DNA from: Paenibacillus bouchesdurhonensis
Lineage (GTDB): Bacteria > Bacillota > Bacilli > Paenibacillales > Paenibacillaceae
Assembly: GCF_900155685.1 (NCBI RefSeq)
Contig: NZ_LT732548.1
Span: forward strand, 3,282,887-3,346,886
Length of the DNA stretch: 64,000 bases
Direction: 5' to 3'
Shown here: positions 8,231 through 17,130 of the stretch, piece after piece
How positions within the stretch are numbered: position 1 is the first letter of the stretch
How the letters are laid out: each line of letters begins with the position of its first letter
Made by a program: the position numbers and the translations under genes
Notes under the pieces: generated by a model
What the model saw: only the letters and a program-made list of their open reading frames with translations
Database searches by the model: none
What the model was told of the DNA's origin: nothing

Positions 8231-9037
8231 CTATAACAGAGATTCCGCTCCATCAATTACGATCCGGGCTCCGGTAATATGCACCGATTCATCGGAAGCG
8301 AGAAACGCTACCAAATCGGCCACGTTCTCCGGCTGCCCAGGCCCCTCTGCCAGAGGCTGCGCCCCTTCCGGGTATTCGACAGGAATAATAATCCCCTCCA
8401 GCTCCTCGCTTACCTCAGATGTGGAGTCAATGTTCGTCGCGATTGCCCCGGGGCAGATGACATTGACGCGAATTTTAAATTTCGCCAGCTCCAAGGCAAG
8501 CATTTTGGCGAAGGCTACCTGTCCCGCCTTAGTCGTGCTGTAAGCCGACATCCCAAATCCGGAAAAACGGTCGTTTCCATTGATCGAGCTCGTAATAATA
8601 ATACTTCCGCCGCCCTGTTTTTTTAGAAAAGGCACGGCATGCTTAACGGTAAGAAAAGTCCCGTTTAAATTAATGCCTAGCGTGCGCTGCCAATCTTCAA
8701 ACAACATTTCTTCCACCGGGGCCAGCGTGCCGTTAATTCCTGCATTGGCAAACACGATATCGATCCGGCCAAATTGCTCCGCCACTTCCCCCACCGCTTG
8801 CTCCATGCGCACGGGATCAGATACGTCGACGTCAAAGGAGCGTGACACCCCCCGATAAATATGATTGATTTGATGCTCTGTACTGCGCGTACGATCATCT
8901 ATCAAATCAAACAGAGCTACTTTCGCTCCCTCTCTGGCCAATTTAATGGCAGCTGCCTTTCCGATTCCGGAACCCGCCCCCGTAACAATTGCGGTCTTTC
9001 CTTGAAACCGAAGTTGATTACCCTGCTTATCCGTCAT
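8231..9037 (-). CDS. Short-chain dehydrogenase/reductase (SDR)
   Basis: A 268-aa classical SDR with an NAD(P)-binding TGAGSGIG motif at about residues 18-25, NAG in VFANAGING, a catalytic Ser in SSINGN and the YSTTK active-site Tyr-x3-Lys. Near the C-terminus it has CPGAIATN and the conserved ITGARIVIDGA. The start is the ATG at 9035-9037 with AGGAG upstream. The substrate cannot be inferred: the family includes sugar, polyol, steroid and fatty-acid enzymes. An Asp at the end of the second strand (VALFDLIDD) favours NAD over NADP. It appears monocistronic, with a terminator directly after. Confidence 0.88.
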   Translation of the reverse strand: MTDKQGNQLRFQGKTAIVTGAGSGIGKAAAIKLAREGAKVALFDLIDDRTRSTEHQINHIYRGVSRSFDVDVSDPVRMEQAVGEVAEQFGRIDIVFANAGINGTLAPVEEMLFEDWQRTLGINLNGTFLTVKHAVPFLKKQGGGSIIITSSINGNDRFSGFGMSAYSTTKAGQVAFAKMLALELAKFKIRVNVICPGAIATNIDSTSEVSEELEGIIIPVEYPEGAQPLAEGPGQPENVADLVAFLASDESVHITGARIVIDGAESLL

Positions 9038-9189
9038 GAAGGTCACACTCCTACTGGAATTTTGGGTTGAGTGATAAGATAAGACATGCCAGCTCATTTC
9101 TTCCGCTCTGCCGTCTGTTTCAAGATTACCCAAAATAGGGTGTGATTTAATCACCGGACAAGCAAATTAACATTGAAACAACATAAAAT

Positions 9190-9384
9190 TTACCAACCAA
9201 TAAATTGAATGATGGCTAATAAAACAAGTCCCAGAATCATTAGTCCAGCAATCGTCAGAAAGCCGGCTAAAAACCAACGAACATAGCTGCCGCGCTTAGG
9301 CGCTTCATAATACTGGCTAACCTGCTCTTCCAGCCGCGCGACCCGTTCCTTCAACTCCGCAAGCTCGAAATCAAGTCGGCTCAA
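9190..9384 (-). CDS. Small coiled-coil/membrane protein of unknown function
   Basis: A 64-aa protein with a charged heptad-like N-terminal half (LAELKERVARLEEQVSQ) and one C-terminal hydrophobic segment (WFLAGFLTIAGLMILGLVLLA), so probably a bitopic membrane protein with a short cytoplasmic coiled coil. Start is TTG with GGGAGGATC at ideal spacing. It begins 22 bases after the stop of the 278-aa gene and is probably co-transcribed with it. I do not recognise a family. Confidence 0.7.
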   Translation of the reverse strand: MSRLDFELAELKERVARLEEQVSQYYEAPKRGSYVRWFLAGFLTIAGLMILGLVLLAIIQFIGW

Positions 9385-9406
9385 TTTTGATCCTCCCTAA
9401 AATGAA

Positions 9407-10243
9407 CTACTGACTGCGTCCCGCATAACCGCAGGGCTCTTGAAACCAGTGCAGCAGCATTTCTTTAAATTGATCCTTCTGCGTGGGGGTAGCGATAAGC
9501 CAGTCCTCATCCACCTTCGTGCTGGAGCGGAGCAACCAATTGATCGAATGATTGTTAATAAACTGCGCTTGCTGAGACTCCCACTGATCCCCATTCCAGG
9601 CAAAAAAACGAATATCTCCCCTAGCCACTTGAGTCTTCAAGCACTTAGCCAGCGAGATAACACCCTCCTGATCATCCGTGATCTTCAGCAGCTCCACCAT
9701 GACATCCTCTATATCCAGATAATCCAATTGCCGGACAATTTCCTCAAACTGCCGCCTGGACAGCATGAGTGCAGGCAGCTCGCCAGGGCAATGCGCATTC
9801 CACATCATATTCCCCGCCAAGCTTCCGCACACATTGTGCACCTCGCTGATTTCGTCCAACTGGTGCAGCCTCGGATTATCCTTGGATCTTTCCACTTTGA
9901 CAACGTACTCATCCGCAATATGTAGAAATTGTTCATACATTTCGGTTCCCTTGCGAAATTTTACCCAACAGGCTTTCTCTGCCAAGGAAACGGCTACAAG
10001 AGATGACATGACATGCATGGGCATCGTCAGCACATCCTCGCTTCCGCGAGGCGTTAGATAGCCTTTTTTGATCAAGGATTCTCGGACAAGATCCGAGTCC
10101 TCATCCGGCTCATTCAATAGAAATCCGCGAAAGGGATCTTCCTTGCCCATCATACGGTTCGCTCCGAGCAGATCGGTTAAATAGATCAATTCTTTGGACT
10201 CCAGCGTAACCACTCCACTCGGGGAAGCATCCGCAATTAACAT
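9407..10243 (-). CDS. Conserved hypothetical protein, 278 aa
   Basis: Unrecognised soluble protein with no signal peptide or membrane segment. It begins with LIADASPSGVVTLESKELIYLTDLLGA-like sequence (residues 2-28), contains NEPDEDSD, a helical middle with MSSLVAVSLAEKACWVKFRKG, AHCPGELPALMLSRRQFEEIV and a C-terminus FKEMLLHWFQEPCG. The order of beta-like and helical segments reminded me weakly of EspG-type chaperones of type VII secretion, but no type VII gene is nearby and I would not assign it. ATG with GGAGGTGG upstream; upstream partner of the 64-aa membrane protein gene, and divergent from the 79-aa gene. Confidence 0.75.
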   Translation of the reverse strand: MLIADASPSGVVTLESKELIYLTDLLGANRMMGKEDPFRGFLLNEPDEDSDLVRESLIKKGYLTPRGSEDVLTMPMHVMSSLVAVSLAEKACWVKFRKGTEMYEQFLHIADEYVVKVERSKDNPRLHQLDEISEVHNVCGSLAGNMMWNAHCPGELPALMLSRRQFEEIVRQLDYLDIEDVMVELLKITDDQEGVISLAKCLKTQVARGDIRFFAWNGDQWESQQAQFINNHSINWLLRSSTKVDEDWLIATPTQKDQFKEMLLHWFQEPCGYAGRSQ

Positions 10244-10717
10244 CTGCCCACCTCCTCAACTTATCGGGTATGACTCGTTAATCCTATATTTTCTATCCAA
10301 CTCGATTGAAATCAGTACTACTAACCTAGGAATGTTTGCAGGGTTAAGCGTAACTTAAATTTCACGCAAATTTCACGCAATACCATTAACCCTTTTTCCA
10401 AAATTTGAAACACTCCTTACAGTTTTGTCATAATCTCAACATTATCATACCACTATTTGTATCATATTTGCTCGGAATAATTTGGTAATCTATTACAATA
10501 TACCCATAAAAATAGGAGTATGATCTTAACTTTTTAGCTGTTTTGAAACTTTTCTGCCCTCTTTTTCGTAAGTAAAATAGAAAAAACCAAGAAAATATTT
10601 TTTCTTTTTTGTGAAAATATCATCAAAGATTAATTGAATTATAATGTTTTCTTAATCTATTTTTAAGTTTTCTGCTTTACAATATGTACTATGAAACCAC
10701 TGTAAGAGGTGATTCGC
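10244..10717. other. AT-rich divergent intergenic region, no gene seen
   Basis: 474 bases, strongly AT-rich, between divergent genes. It holds a tandem 11-bp repeat (ATTTCACGCAA at 10359-10369 and 10370-10380) and poly-A/T stretches (about 10540-10625). I see no open reading frame with an SD and no RNA motif I recognise; it probably holds the promoters of both flanking units. Confidence 0.5.
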
Positions 10718-10957
10718 ATGAAAATACTTATTAACTTCCAAGACAATTTGGTACCTGTTTATTTCAATGTCGATAGCAAGCAGCCGATTCAACGGACGCT
10801 CAAGCTGCTGACTAACGCACTGGAGAACAAGTTCAATAATGGTAAACAAGCTTTGAAGAAATGCCTGAACTCGCTAATCAGTATTGAAATCGAAGGCTCA
10901 GAAGCTATATTGCACAGCAAAAGTGAATATGACTCCTTGGCGCTTTCTCTCTATTAA
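10718..10957 (+). CDS. Small hypothetical protein, 79 aa
   Basis: Unrecognised 79-aa protein beginning MKILINFQDNLVPVYFNVDS and followed by a basic helical stretch (TLKLLTNALENKF, KQALKKCLNSL). No signal peptide or membrane segment. Start ATG at 10718-10720 with AAGAGGTGAT upstream; a GTG nine bases earlier is part of that SD. It stands alone, preceded by a long AT-rich region and followed by a hairpin that looks like a terminator. It could be a short regulator or sporulation-related protein, but nothing in the sequence proves that. Confidence 0.65.
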   Translation: MKILINFQDNLVPVYFNVDSKQPIQRTLKLLTNALENKFNNGKQALKKCLNSLISIEIEGSEAILHSKSEYDSLALSLY

Positions 10958-11035
10958 TATTCTCTCTATAAACTTCTAATGCTTGCTTACTTCATTTTGT
11001 TTATGCTCTCCTATTTTTCAATGGAATGGAAGAAT

Positions 11036-11081
11036 AGAGGCCCGAAGCAACGGCTACTCAACTGCCGACTTCAGGGCCTCT
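11036..11081 (+). terminator. Terminator-like hairpin after the 79-aa gene
   Basis: AGAGGCCCGAAG pairs with CTTCAGGGCCTCT (one mismatch), enclosing an inner CGGC/GCCG stem; the downstream TCTTC tract is a weak U-run. Confidence 0.5.
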
Positions 11082-11269
11082 TCTTCGTGCCAAGCTTTCT
11101 CAACTCGAATCATAAACAAGCGGAGCAGATTTTTCTTCATTGGCTGGTAGGTACAGGTTTGCAGTTTTTTTAATATAAACCGGTCGATCGCCATATCCTC
11201 CTCCCCTTCACGCGCTACTCACAGCGGAACCAGGAATAAATTCCCTGACCCTTAATGGTTATTTAACCC

Positions 11270-11740
11270 AAATGGAACAGATTAAACTCAAACTGCCGAG
11301 GAGCTTTTGCCTGAAGGACTGCTGATCCTTGACCTTGGCTTAAATTTTAGCATGACCGCCGTTGGTAAGAAGCAAGCCGTTTACCCTACCAATGGGCCGA
11401 TAATGCCGCCTGCCGCCCCTGCGGTAGACATGATGCCGAGCGAGAACCCGACTTTTTTCTATGGAGTATTTGTCGCAATCATGCAATGGCTGAAGGAACA
11501 TAACCGGATAATAATCCGGTAAGAATACGAACAAGAACTAACTCCTATGGATTTCTGACAAAGGCGTTCAACACGTACACCAAACAAAGAGCAAAGCCCG
11601 AGCGAAGCAGCATCGGCTTCCTGCCGTATTTGTCCGAGAGCGATCAAAAGGGAGCGATTAGCTCACTCGCCAAAAAGTATACCGTAGGTAAAGCCTGACC
11701 ATATCGTCAAATGATCGGAATGTACCACTTTACCCATATT
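11270..11740 (-). pseudogene. Decayed MFS efflux transporter (N-terminal half)
   Basis: Translating the minus strand in shifting frames gives consecutive MFS segments: HLTIWSGFTYGILF, then ASELIAPF-stop-SLSDKYGRKPMLLRSG (motif A region), GFALCLVYVLNAFVRNP-stop-ELVLVRILTGLLSGYVPSAIA, then in another frame MIATNTP-stop-KKVGFSLGIMSTAGAAGGIIGPLVG-stop and remnants reading TAVML and KVKD. At least four in-frame stops and two frameshifts break it; no start or C-terminal half is left. The order matches transmembrane segments 2-6 of drug-efflux MFS proteins. Between the 79-aa gene and the esterase gene there is no other coding region. Confidence 0.78.
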
Positions 11741-11766
11741 TCGATGATCTGTAATCTAGAGGATAA

Positions 11767-11775
11767 TGTTATAAT
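11767..11775 (+). promoter_or_regulatory. Extended -10 promoter of the esterase gene
   Basis: TGT followed by TATAAT (11770-11775), a perfect -10 hexamer with the TGn extension, 35 bases before the esterase start. The -35 region is poor, as is common with extended -10 promoters. Confidence 0.5.
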
Positions 11776-11810
11776 TTTTTTAAGATTATTTCTAAAAAGG
11801 AGCTAATACG

Positions 11811-12596
11811 ATGGCTTTAATTCAATGCCGATTTTTCTCTGAGGTACTAGGTCTTTCCACTTCCATGACAGTCATATTGCCACAGCGGGCCAAATCGCAA
11901 ATCGGGATGGGCAGCAGCGAGATATCCGGCCCATTTCCCACCTTATATTTGCTGCACGGCTTGTCTGATGATGATTCAATATGGCTCCGCCGCACATCGA
12001 TAGAGCGATACGTATCCGAGCTTGGGCTCGCCGTCATTATGCCGCAGGTCGATGTTAGCTTTTATACGGACATGAATGCGGGTAAACGCTACTGGACGTT
12101 TATCAGCGAGGAGCTTCCTTACATATGCCGTTCGTTCTTTCCCTTATCCGAGCGCCGCGAGGATACTTTTGTAGCTGGCCTATCGATGGGCGGGTACGGC
12201 GCCTTCAAGCTCGCCCTGAGAAAACCTGACGTGTTTAGCGCAGCTGCTAGCCTGTCCGGCGCCTTGGACGTATCCGTCAACCGAATTGACGAAGTAAGGC
12301 GTTCGATCGACGATCAGTCTTTGTATCGGCATATCTTCGGGCCTCAAGGCCCCCAAGGTACGGAGGATGACCTATTTAAACTGCTAGAAACAGCCGATCC
12401 CGAAACTGCGCCGCGTTTATTCCAATGCTGCGGCACCGAGGACTTTCTTTACGATGATAATATTCGATTCCGAGATGCCTGCATAGAGGCCGGGTTTGAG
12501 CTCACTTATGAGGAAGGGCCAGGAGCCCATGACTGGGCGTATTGGGATGCGCGTATTCAAGACGTTCTCGCCTGGCTGCCGCTCAGAGACAATTGA
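11811..12596 (+). CDS. Alpha/beta-hydrolase esterase (EstA / esterase D family)
   Basis: A 261-aa serine esterase of the esterase D / tributyrin-esterase (EstA, FrmB-like) family. Visible: [14 protein letters not shown] (oxyanion region), nucleophile elbow [10 protein letters not shown] with Ser at about residue 125, acid residue region [11 protein letters not shown], and catalytic His in GAHDWAYWD near the C-terminus. No signal peptide, so cytosolic. AAAAAGGAG precedes the ATG. Family members cleave short acyl esters, including S-formylglutathione in some bacteria; the physiological substrate here is unknown. Confidence 0.88.
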   Translation: MALIQCRFFSEVLGLSTSMTVILPQRAKSQIGMGSSEISGPFPTLYLLHGLSDDDSIWLRRTSIERYVSELGLAVIMPQVDVSFYTDMNAGKRYWTFISEELPYICRSFFPLSERREDTFVAGLSMGGYGAFKLALRKPDVFSAAASLSGALDVSVNRIDEVRRSIDDQSLYRHIFGPQGPQGTEDDLFKLLETADPETAPRLFQCCGTEDFLYDDNIRFRDACIEAGFELTYEEGPGAHDWAYWDARIQDVLAWLPLRDN

Positions 12597-12720
12597 TCAT
12601 TTCTCCATCGACTAGTTCTCGCCTTTTGGTTCTGAACATATGGATATTACTTTTTATTTGCTGTAGGATGGTATTGTTTCGACTTACGTCATTTGAACTA
12701 CATGAACTAGGAGGACTACC

Positions 12721-13707
12721 ATGCAAGACGTCATAATTATCGGTGCTGGTCCTTGCGGACTCTCCGCGGCGATTGAATGCCAAAAAAGAGGATTACATGT
12801 CCTTGTGCTGGAGAAGCACTGTCTCGTACACTCCATTTATTCTTACCCAACGCATATGCAATTCTTCAGTACCCCAGAGTTGCTGGAAATCGGCGATATC
12901 CCCTTCACGACCCCGAATGAGAAGCCATTCCGCCATGAGGCCTTGGCCTATTATCGTGGAGTTAGCCGACGTTATAATTTACACATTGCTTCCTATGAGG
13001 AAGCAACGGAAATCCATCGCCAGCAGGATGGCAGCTTCATCGTGCATTCGGTTACCCGAAGCGGCGAGAATTGGGAGTATCAAGCGCGTAATGTCATCAT
13101 CTCCACAGGTTATTTCGATCATCCGAACATGCTTGGCATACCTGGGGAAGAGATGGATAAGGTATCCCATTATTTCCAAGAAGCCCACCCGTATGCAGGT
13201 ACGAAGGTGACGATCATCGGAGGAAGCAATTCCGCGGTCGATGCCGCCCTGGAGTTGATTCGTGTAGATGCCGAGGTTACCATCGTATATCGACGGGACA
13301 GTATTTCGGAACAGATCAAGCCATGGGTCAGACCTATCTTTGAAAGCATGGTCAATCGGGGGAAAATCGATCTGCGCTTATCCTCCCGCGTCATTGACAT
13401 CGGTCAGGATCACGTTATTGTCGAATCGGAACTGGGTCGTGAAAAATTACTGAATGATTTCGTGCTTGCCCTGACTGGTTTTCATCCCGATCGGAAGCTG
13501 CTGTTCCAAGCAGGCGTCAAAATGTCTGGAGAAGCGGAGAAGCCGATCTTCAATCCGGAAACGATGGAGAGCAATGTTCCCGGTCTGTATGTTGCTGGCG
13601 TTATTGCTTCCGGAAGCAATGCGAATGAAGTTTTCATAGAGACTGGCCGCAAGCATGGCGTGCTGATAGCGGAGCATATTACAGCCTCCAGATCGGATGA
13701 GACATAG
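12721..13707 (+). CDS. ypdA: YpdA-family FAD/NADPH oxidoreductase (putative bacillithiol disulfide reductase)
   Basis: A 328-aa flavoprotein of the YpdA/Bdr family. FAD-binding [10 protein letters not shown] at residues 8-17, the NAD(P)H-binding Rossmann motif [13 protein letters not shown] at about residues 162-174, and the C-terminal GLYVAGVIA flavin motif. In Staphylococcus aureus and Bacillus this family reduces oxidised bacillithiol using NADPH through a single active-site Cys; Cys12 in the GPCG motif is the likely equivalent. AGGAGGAC lies before the ATG. The gene overlaps the next (DUF441) gene by 11 bases, so they are probably co-translated. Confidence 0.92.
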   Translation: MQDVIIIGAGPCGLSAAIECQKRGLHVLVLEKHCLVHSIYSYPTHMQFFSTPELLEIGDIPFTTPNEKPFRHEALAYYRGVSRRYNLHIASYEEATEIHRQQDGSFIVHSVTRSGENWEYQARNVIISTGYFDHPNMLGIPGEEMDKVSHYFQEAHPYAGTKVTIIGGSNSAVDAALELIRVDAEVTIVYRRDSISEQIKPWVRPIFESMVNRGKIDLRLSSRVIDIGQDHVIVESELGREKLLNDFVLALTGFHPDRKLLFQAGVKMSGEAEKPIFNPETMESNVPGLYVAGVIASGSNANEVFIETGRKHGVLIAEHITASRSDET

Positions 13708-14161
13708 GATGAGCCAAGTCGATATCACCTCGCTCCTATTGCTCTTCCTCGCGGCGCTGGGTATCTTCAGCAGCAATTTACCGATAACGATAGCGATGAT
13801 CTTCCTACTGCTAATTCGGGTGCTGCAGCTGCATACGGCGTTTCCATGGCTGGAAAAGTACGGTTTAACTGTGGGGATCATTATTTTGACCATTGGTGTT
13901 ATGACTCCGGTTGCCAGTGGCAAAATTCCTCTTTCCGTGCTCTGGTCTTCCTTTTTCCATTGGAAATCCCTGCTCGCTATTGCTGTCGGCATGCTCGTTG
14001 CCTGGCTTGGCGGACGAGGAGCCCTGCTGATGGGCAACCAGCCGACGATCGTCGCAGGCTTGCTGATCGGTACAGTGCTTGGCGTGGCTTTCTTCAGAGG
14101 GGTCCCGGTCGGGCCGCTGATCGCTGCTGGGATATTGTCGCTCTTTATCGGCAAGCTTTAG
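13697..14161 (+). CDS. DUF441 family membrane protein (YtwI-like)
   Basis: A 154-aa, four-to-five-helix membrane protein of the DUF441/UPF0756 family. Family marks: [63 protein letters not shown]. Function unknown. The first ATG (13697) overlaps the end of ypdA; a second in-frame ATG at 13709 directly follows the ypdA stop. Neither has a strong SD, so translational coupling is likely and the start is uncertain by four codons. Confidence 0.88.
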   Translation: MRHRMSQVDITSLLLLFLAALGIFSSNLPITIAMIFLLLIRVLQLHTAFPWLEKYGLTVGIIILTIGVMTPVASGKIPLSVLWSSFFHWKSLLAIAVGMLVAWLGGRGALLMGNQPTIVAGLLIGTVLGVAFFRGVPVGPLIAAGILSLFIGKL

Positions 14162-14188
14162 AAGCCTCGCCCATTTCAATGAAATAGA

Positions 14189-14230
14189 ATCGCCCATGAA
14201 GCTAGTACCTAAGCTTCATGGGCGATTTTC
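14189..14230. terminator. Bidirectional terminator between DUF441 gene and ABC exporter
   Basis: Perfect 15-bp stem (14189-14203 with 14212-14226; ATCGCCCATGAAGCT and its complement) followed by TTTTC on the plus strand. The genes on both sides converge here. Confidence 0.8.
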
Positions 14231-14234
14231 ACAT

Positions 14235-15995
14235 TTATGGATTCAAATTTTGAATATTGTACAGCTGTGCGTAAACTCCGGCCTTGTCCATCAGTTGATC
14301 ATGCGTTCCCCGTTCAGCGATGCTGCCGTTCTTCATCACGATAATTTGATCGGCATGGGTGATTGTGGACAGCCGATGAGCGACGATTAAGGTCGTTCGG
14401 CTCCTTGAAAGCTGTTGAAGCGACTGCTGTATGAGATGCTCGGATTCCAAATCAAGCGCAGAGGTAGCTTCATCGAGGATCAATATCGGCGGATCTTTCA
14501 GAAACACCCGGGCAATGGCAATTCGCTGCTTTTGTCCGCCGGACAGCTTGACTCCTCGTTCCCCTACTTCCGTATCATAGCCATTCGGGAGTTCCATAAT
14601 GAATTCATGCGCATTCGCCGCCCTGGCTGCTTCGTACACAGCCTCCTCGCTGCTGTCGGGATTGCCGAGCAGGATATTGTCACGAACACTGCCGCTGAAC
14701 AGAAAATTATCCTGCAGAACCATGCCGATCGAGCCGCGCAAGCTCTCCATCGTCCAATCTTTCACATCCCGTCCGCTCACCGTCAGGCTTCCCTTCTGAA
14801 TATCATAAAACCGAGGAATCAAGCCAACGAGAGAGGACTTTCCGCCGCCGCTCATCCCGACGAAGGCCACCGTCTGGCCGGGATTGATCTGGATCGTAAT
14901 ATTCTTCAGCACCCATGGATCTTCGATGTGATACTTAAACCATACATTGCGCAGCGCAATGCCGTGGCTTCCCCCCGCTAAAGCTAGAGCGGCTGGCTTA
15001 TCGACCATATCATAAGGCTCTTCCAGCAATTCAAGCACCCGTTCCCAGGACGCGGAAGCCTGGGTCAGTACGGTGGAGGAGTTGATCAAACGCTTCAGGG
15101 GAGAATACAAACGATCTAAATATCCGAAAAAAGCGATGAACGTTCCTAATGTCAAGTTCCCTTGAATCACCTGATAGCCCCCGTAACCGATCACAAGCAG
15201 CGGAGCGATGTCTGTCAACGTATTTATGATTGCAAAAGTCCAGGCATTCCAGCGGCTATGGGCTAACGCTTTGTTTAGATAATTTCCGTTAATGCCTTCA
15301 AGCTTAGCCTGGTCATGTCTTTCCAAGGCAAAGCTGCGAATGACAGAGATGCCTTGAATTCGCTCGTGAAGATACGCCTGAATCCCTGCAAGGGCTGCGG
15401 AGCGATCTTTTGTCAGAATCTTAAGACGTTTGTACAGCACTTTGACCGCAATCGCATAAAGCGGAAATATCGCAATCGCAACAAGAGTGAGCACCGGATC
15501 TAAATAGAACATGAACCCCAGCACGAACACAAGCGTAAATGCATCAAGCCACACATTCATCATGCCGACTTCTACGATATTTTTTGTTTGCTCCGCATCA
15601 TTAATGAAACGGGAGATGATCTCCCCTACTTTAGTATTCTGATAATAGCGAAGCGAAAGCCGCTGCAGGTGGCTGTACAGCTTGTTCCGCAAATCAAATA
15701 GTATTTTTGCCGTAATCAGTTGCGCGAAATACTGGCGGGCATATTCCACCGGTCCTCGGACGATTACAAAAAGAAAAAGGGTTACCCCGAGCACGATCAT
15801 CAGCTGGGATACCTGCTCCTGCAGCCCAATCGTCTTATTTAGCAAAATATCGTCAATGACATATTTCTGCACTAACGGAAGCAATGACGGAATCCCGAAT
15901 TTTAATACGCCAATAAATAAGGTTAGGATAATCCATTTTGTATATGGTTTAACGAAAACAAAATAAGCTTTCCAATGTTTCAATGATGCGCACAT
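14235..15995 (-). CDS. ABC exporter, fused permease/ATPase (YwjA/Sav1866-type)
   Basis: A 586-aa half-transporter: six membrane helices in about residues 15-310, then a nucleotide-binding domain with Walker A GMSGGGKSS, Q-loop LQDNFLFSG, signature LSGGQKQR, Walker B LILDEATSALD and switch His in IVAHRLST. Both catalytic residues are intact, so it can work as a homodimer, as B. subtilis YwjA and S. aureus Sav1866 are thought to. The cargo is not readable (drug or lipid). It lies 45 bases downstream of a phosphotransferase gene on the same strand and may be co-transcribed. The SD AGAGGG is very close to the ATG; a TTG 15 bases further in is an alternative start. Confidence 0.93.
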   Translation of the reverse strand: MCASLKHWKAYFVFVKPYTKWIILTLFIGVLKFGIPSLLPLVQKYVIDDILLNKTIGLQEQVSQLMIVLGVTLFLFVIVRGPVEYARQYFAQLITAKILFDLRNKLYSHLQRLSLRYYQNTKVGEIISRFINDAEQTKNIVEVGMMNVWLDAFTLVFVLGFMFYLDPVLTLVAIAIFPLYAIAVKVLYKRLKILTKDRSAALAGIQAYLHERIQGISVIRSFALERHDQAKLEGINGNYLNKALAHSRWNAWTFAIINTLTDIAPLLVIGYGGYQVIQGNLTLGTFIAFFGYLDRLYSPLKRLINSSTVLTQASASWERVLELLEEPYDMVDKPAALALAGGSHGIALRNVWFKYHIEDPWVLKNITIQINPGQTVAFVGMSGGGKSSLVGLIPRFYDIQKGSLTVSGRDVKDWTMESLRGSIGMVLQDNFLFSGSVRDNILLGNPDSSEEAVYEAARAANAHEFIMELPNGYDTEVGERGVKLSGGQKQRIAIARVFLKDPPILILDEATSALDLESEHLIQQSLQQLSRSRTTLIVAHRLSTITHADQIIVMKNGSIAERGTHDQLMDKAGVYAQLYNIQNLNP

Positions 15996-16040
15996 CCCTC
16001 TATGTTTGTTCTACCGCCGCTCCCCGCTATTCACGTTGTT

Positions 16041-16985
16041 CTAACATCTTCGCAGCAGACTTTCGGCATATTCGTCCAGACGTGCAGCTAACAGATCCTT
16101 GTGTAAATGGGTTACTCCAAGATCCAGCCACCCCTGATATACTATAAGTTCCTCATCTACGTAACCCGCAAGAGTCAACATATCCCAGTAAGGAGCATAC
16201 TCGATCCCTCGTTCGCCCTGCATATGATCGTAATAAAGATCAAGAAAATGGTCGGCTGCCTCCTGCCCGTGAAGCTGAACCACGTTGACCCTGCAATGTC
16301 CGACATCAATTCCTGGCGGACCTAGACAGGCGTTGACCCAATCGACGACTCCGGAAACCTGTCCACGCTCCCACAGCACATTCGCGGGGTGGTAATCGCG
16401 ATGAATGAACCGTGGCGTACTGACCGGCGGGGGCTCCTTGATCATCCGGGCTATTTCCCTCCAAGCCTCCGGTCTGGTCGTCCAATCCGGAAGGCGAAAT
16501 TGAAATGGATCGATGTATGAGTAATAAGACCATGGAAAGGGTTCCACATTTTTCCGGTGCAAATCGGTTAGTGTTTGAGCTATTCCTGCAAGCCAGCTAG
16601 TAAGATCGTCCGGCATAAGAACGACTTCCCCCGGCAAGCGCGTCATAAGAACAGACGGTTCTCCGCAATGCCTCCCGTCTGGATCGGACGCGATCCAGTT
16701 CGGTGATTTAATCCCATGCCGATGTACGATGTTAAGTGCGGATGTCTCATGAGTCACCACATCAGGCTCTTCCTCAAGCCAGTCCCGGTCTATATACTGA
16801 CGGAGCACCCAAAGTGCACGCTGTTCATTTCTTTGCAACTGTATCTCATATACGGCAGACGAAATCCCCCCCTTCAAGGGACGAATATGACGTATATGCC
16901 AACCTCCGCCGCATTGATCTTGAATCCAATTCTGAACGTTGGCCGATAAAGCCTCGTCTCGCTGCAATCCCCCAGATTCAGGCAT
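16041..16985 (-). CDS. APH-family phosphotransferase
   Basis: A 314-aa protein of the aminoglycoside phosphotransferase/choline kinase-like fold. Catalytic loop FIHRDYHPANVLW with Asp and Asn, followed by the metal-binding VVDWVNACLGPPGIDVGHCR segment; the N-terminal lobe has GGISSAVYEI. Proteins of this type phosphorylate small molecules such as aminoglycosides, macrolides, homoserine or choline; no specific resistance class is recognisable, so I do not call it a resistance gene. Start ATG at 16983-16985 follows GGAGGAAGG; an ATG 24 bases earlier has no SD. Probable operon with the downstream ABC exporter. Confidence 0.82.
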   Translation of the reverse strand: MPESGGLQRDEALSANVQNWIQDQCGGGWHIRHIRPLKGGISSAVYEIQLQRNEQRALWVLRQYIDRDWLEEEPDVVTHETSALNIVHRHGIKSPNWIASDPDGRHCGEPSVLMTRLPGEVVLMPDDLTSWLAGIAQTLTDLHRKNVEPFPWSYYSYIDPFQFRLPDWTTRPEAWREIARMIKEPPPVSTPRFIHRDYHPANVLWERGQVSGVVDWVNACLGPPGIDVGHCRVNVVQLHGQEAADHFLDLYYDHMQGERGIEYAPYWDMLTLAGYVDEELIVYQGWLDLGVTHLHKDLLAARLDEYAESLLRRC

Positions 16986-17130
16986 AACCTTCCTCCAATC
17001 GTCATTCATTTTTTGCCGATCAAGCTGTAATTGTATTCATGTTATGATATACTCCCTATAATATGTCCCTGCTGCAAGCAAGAGCTTTCCCGCAGCGACA
17101 AGTGCAGTAACCGTTTGTAGGAGGATAACC

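Noticed and set aside
10979-11173. A 64-codon plus-strand frame after the 79-aa gene
   Set aside because: No SD, and it runs through the terminator-like hairpin.
11307-11522. A 71-codon plus-strand frame
   Set aside because: It lies opposite the MFS remnant, which explains the sequence better; no SD.
13447-14154. A 235-codon frame antisense to ypdA and the DUF441 gene
   Set aside because: Both sense genes have recognisable families and good starts; the antisense product has no recognisable features.
16041-16985. Specific antibiotic-resistance kinase
   Set aside because: Only the general APH fold is visible; no signature of a known resistance class.
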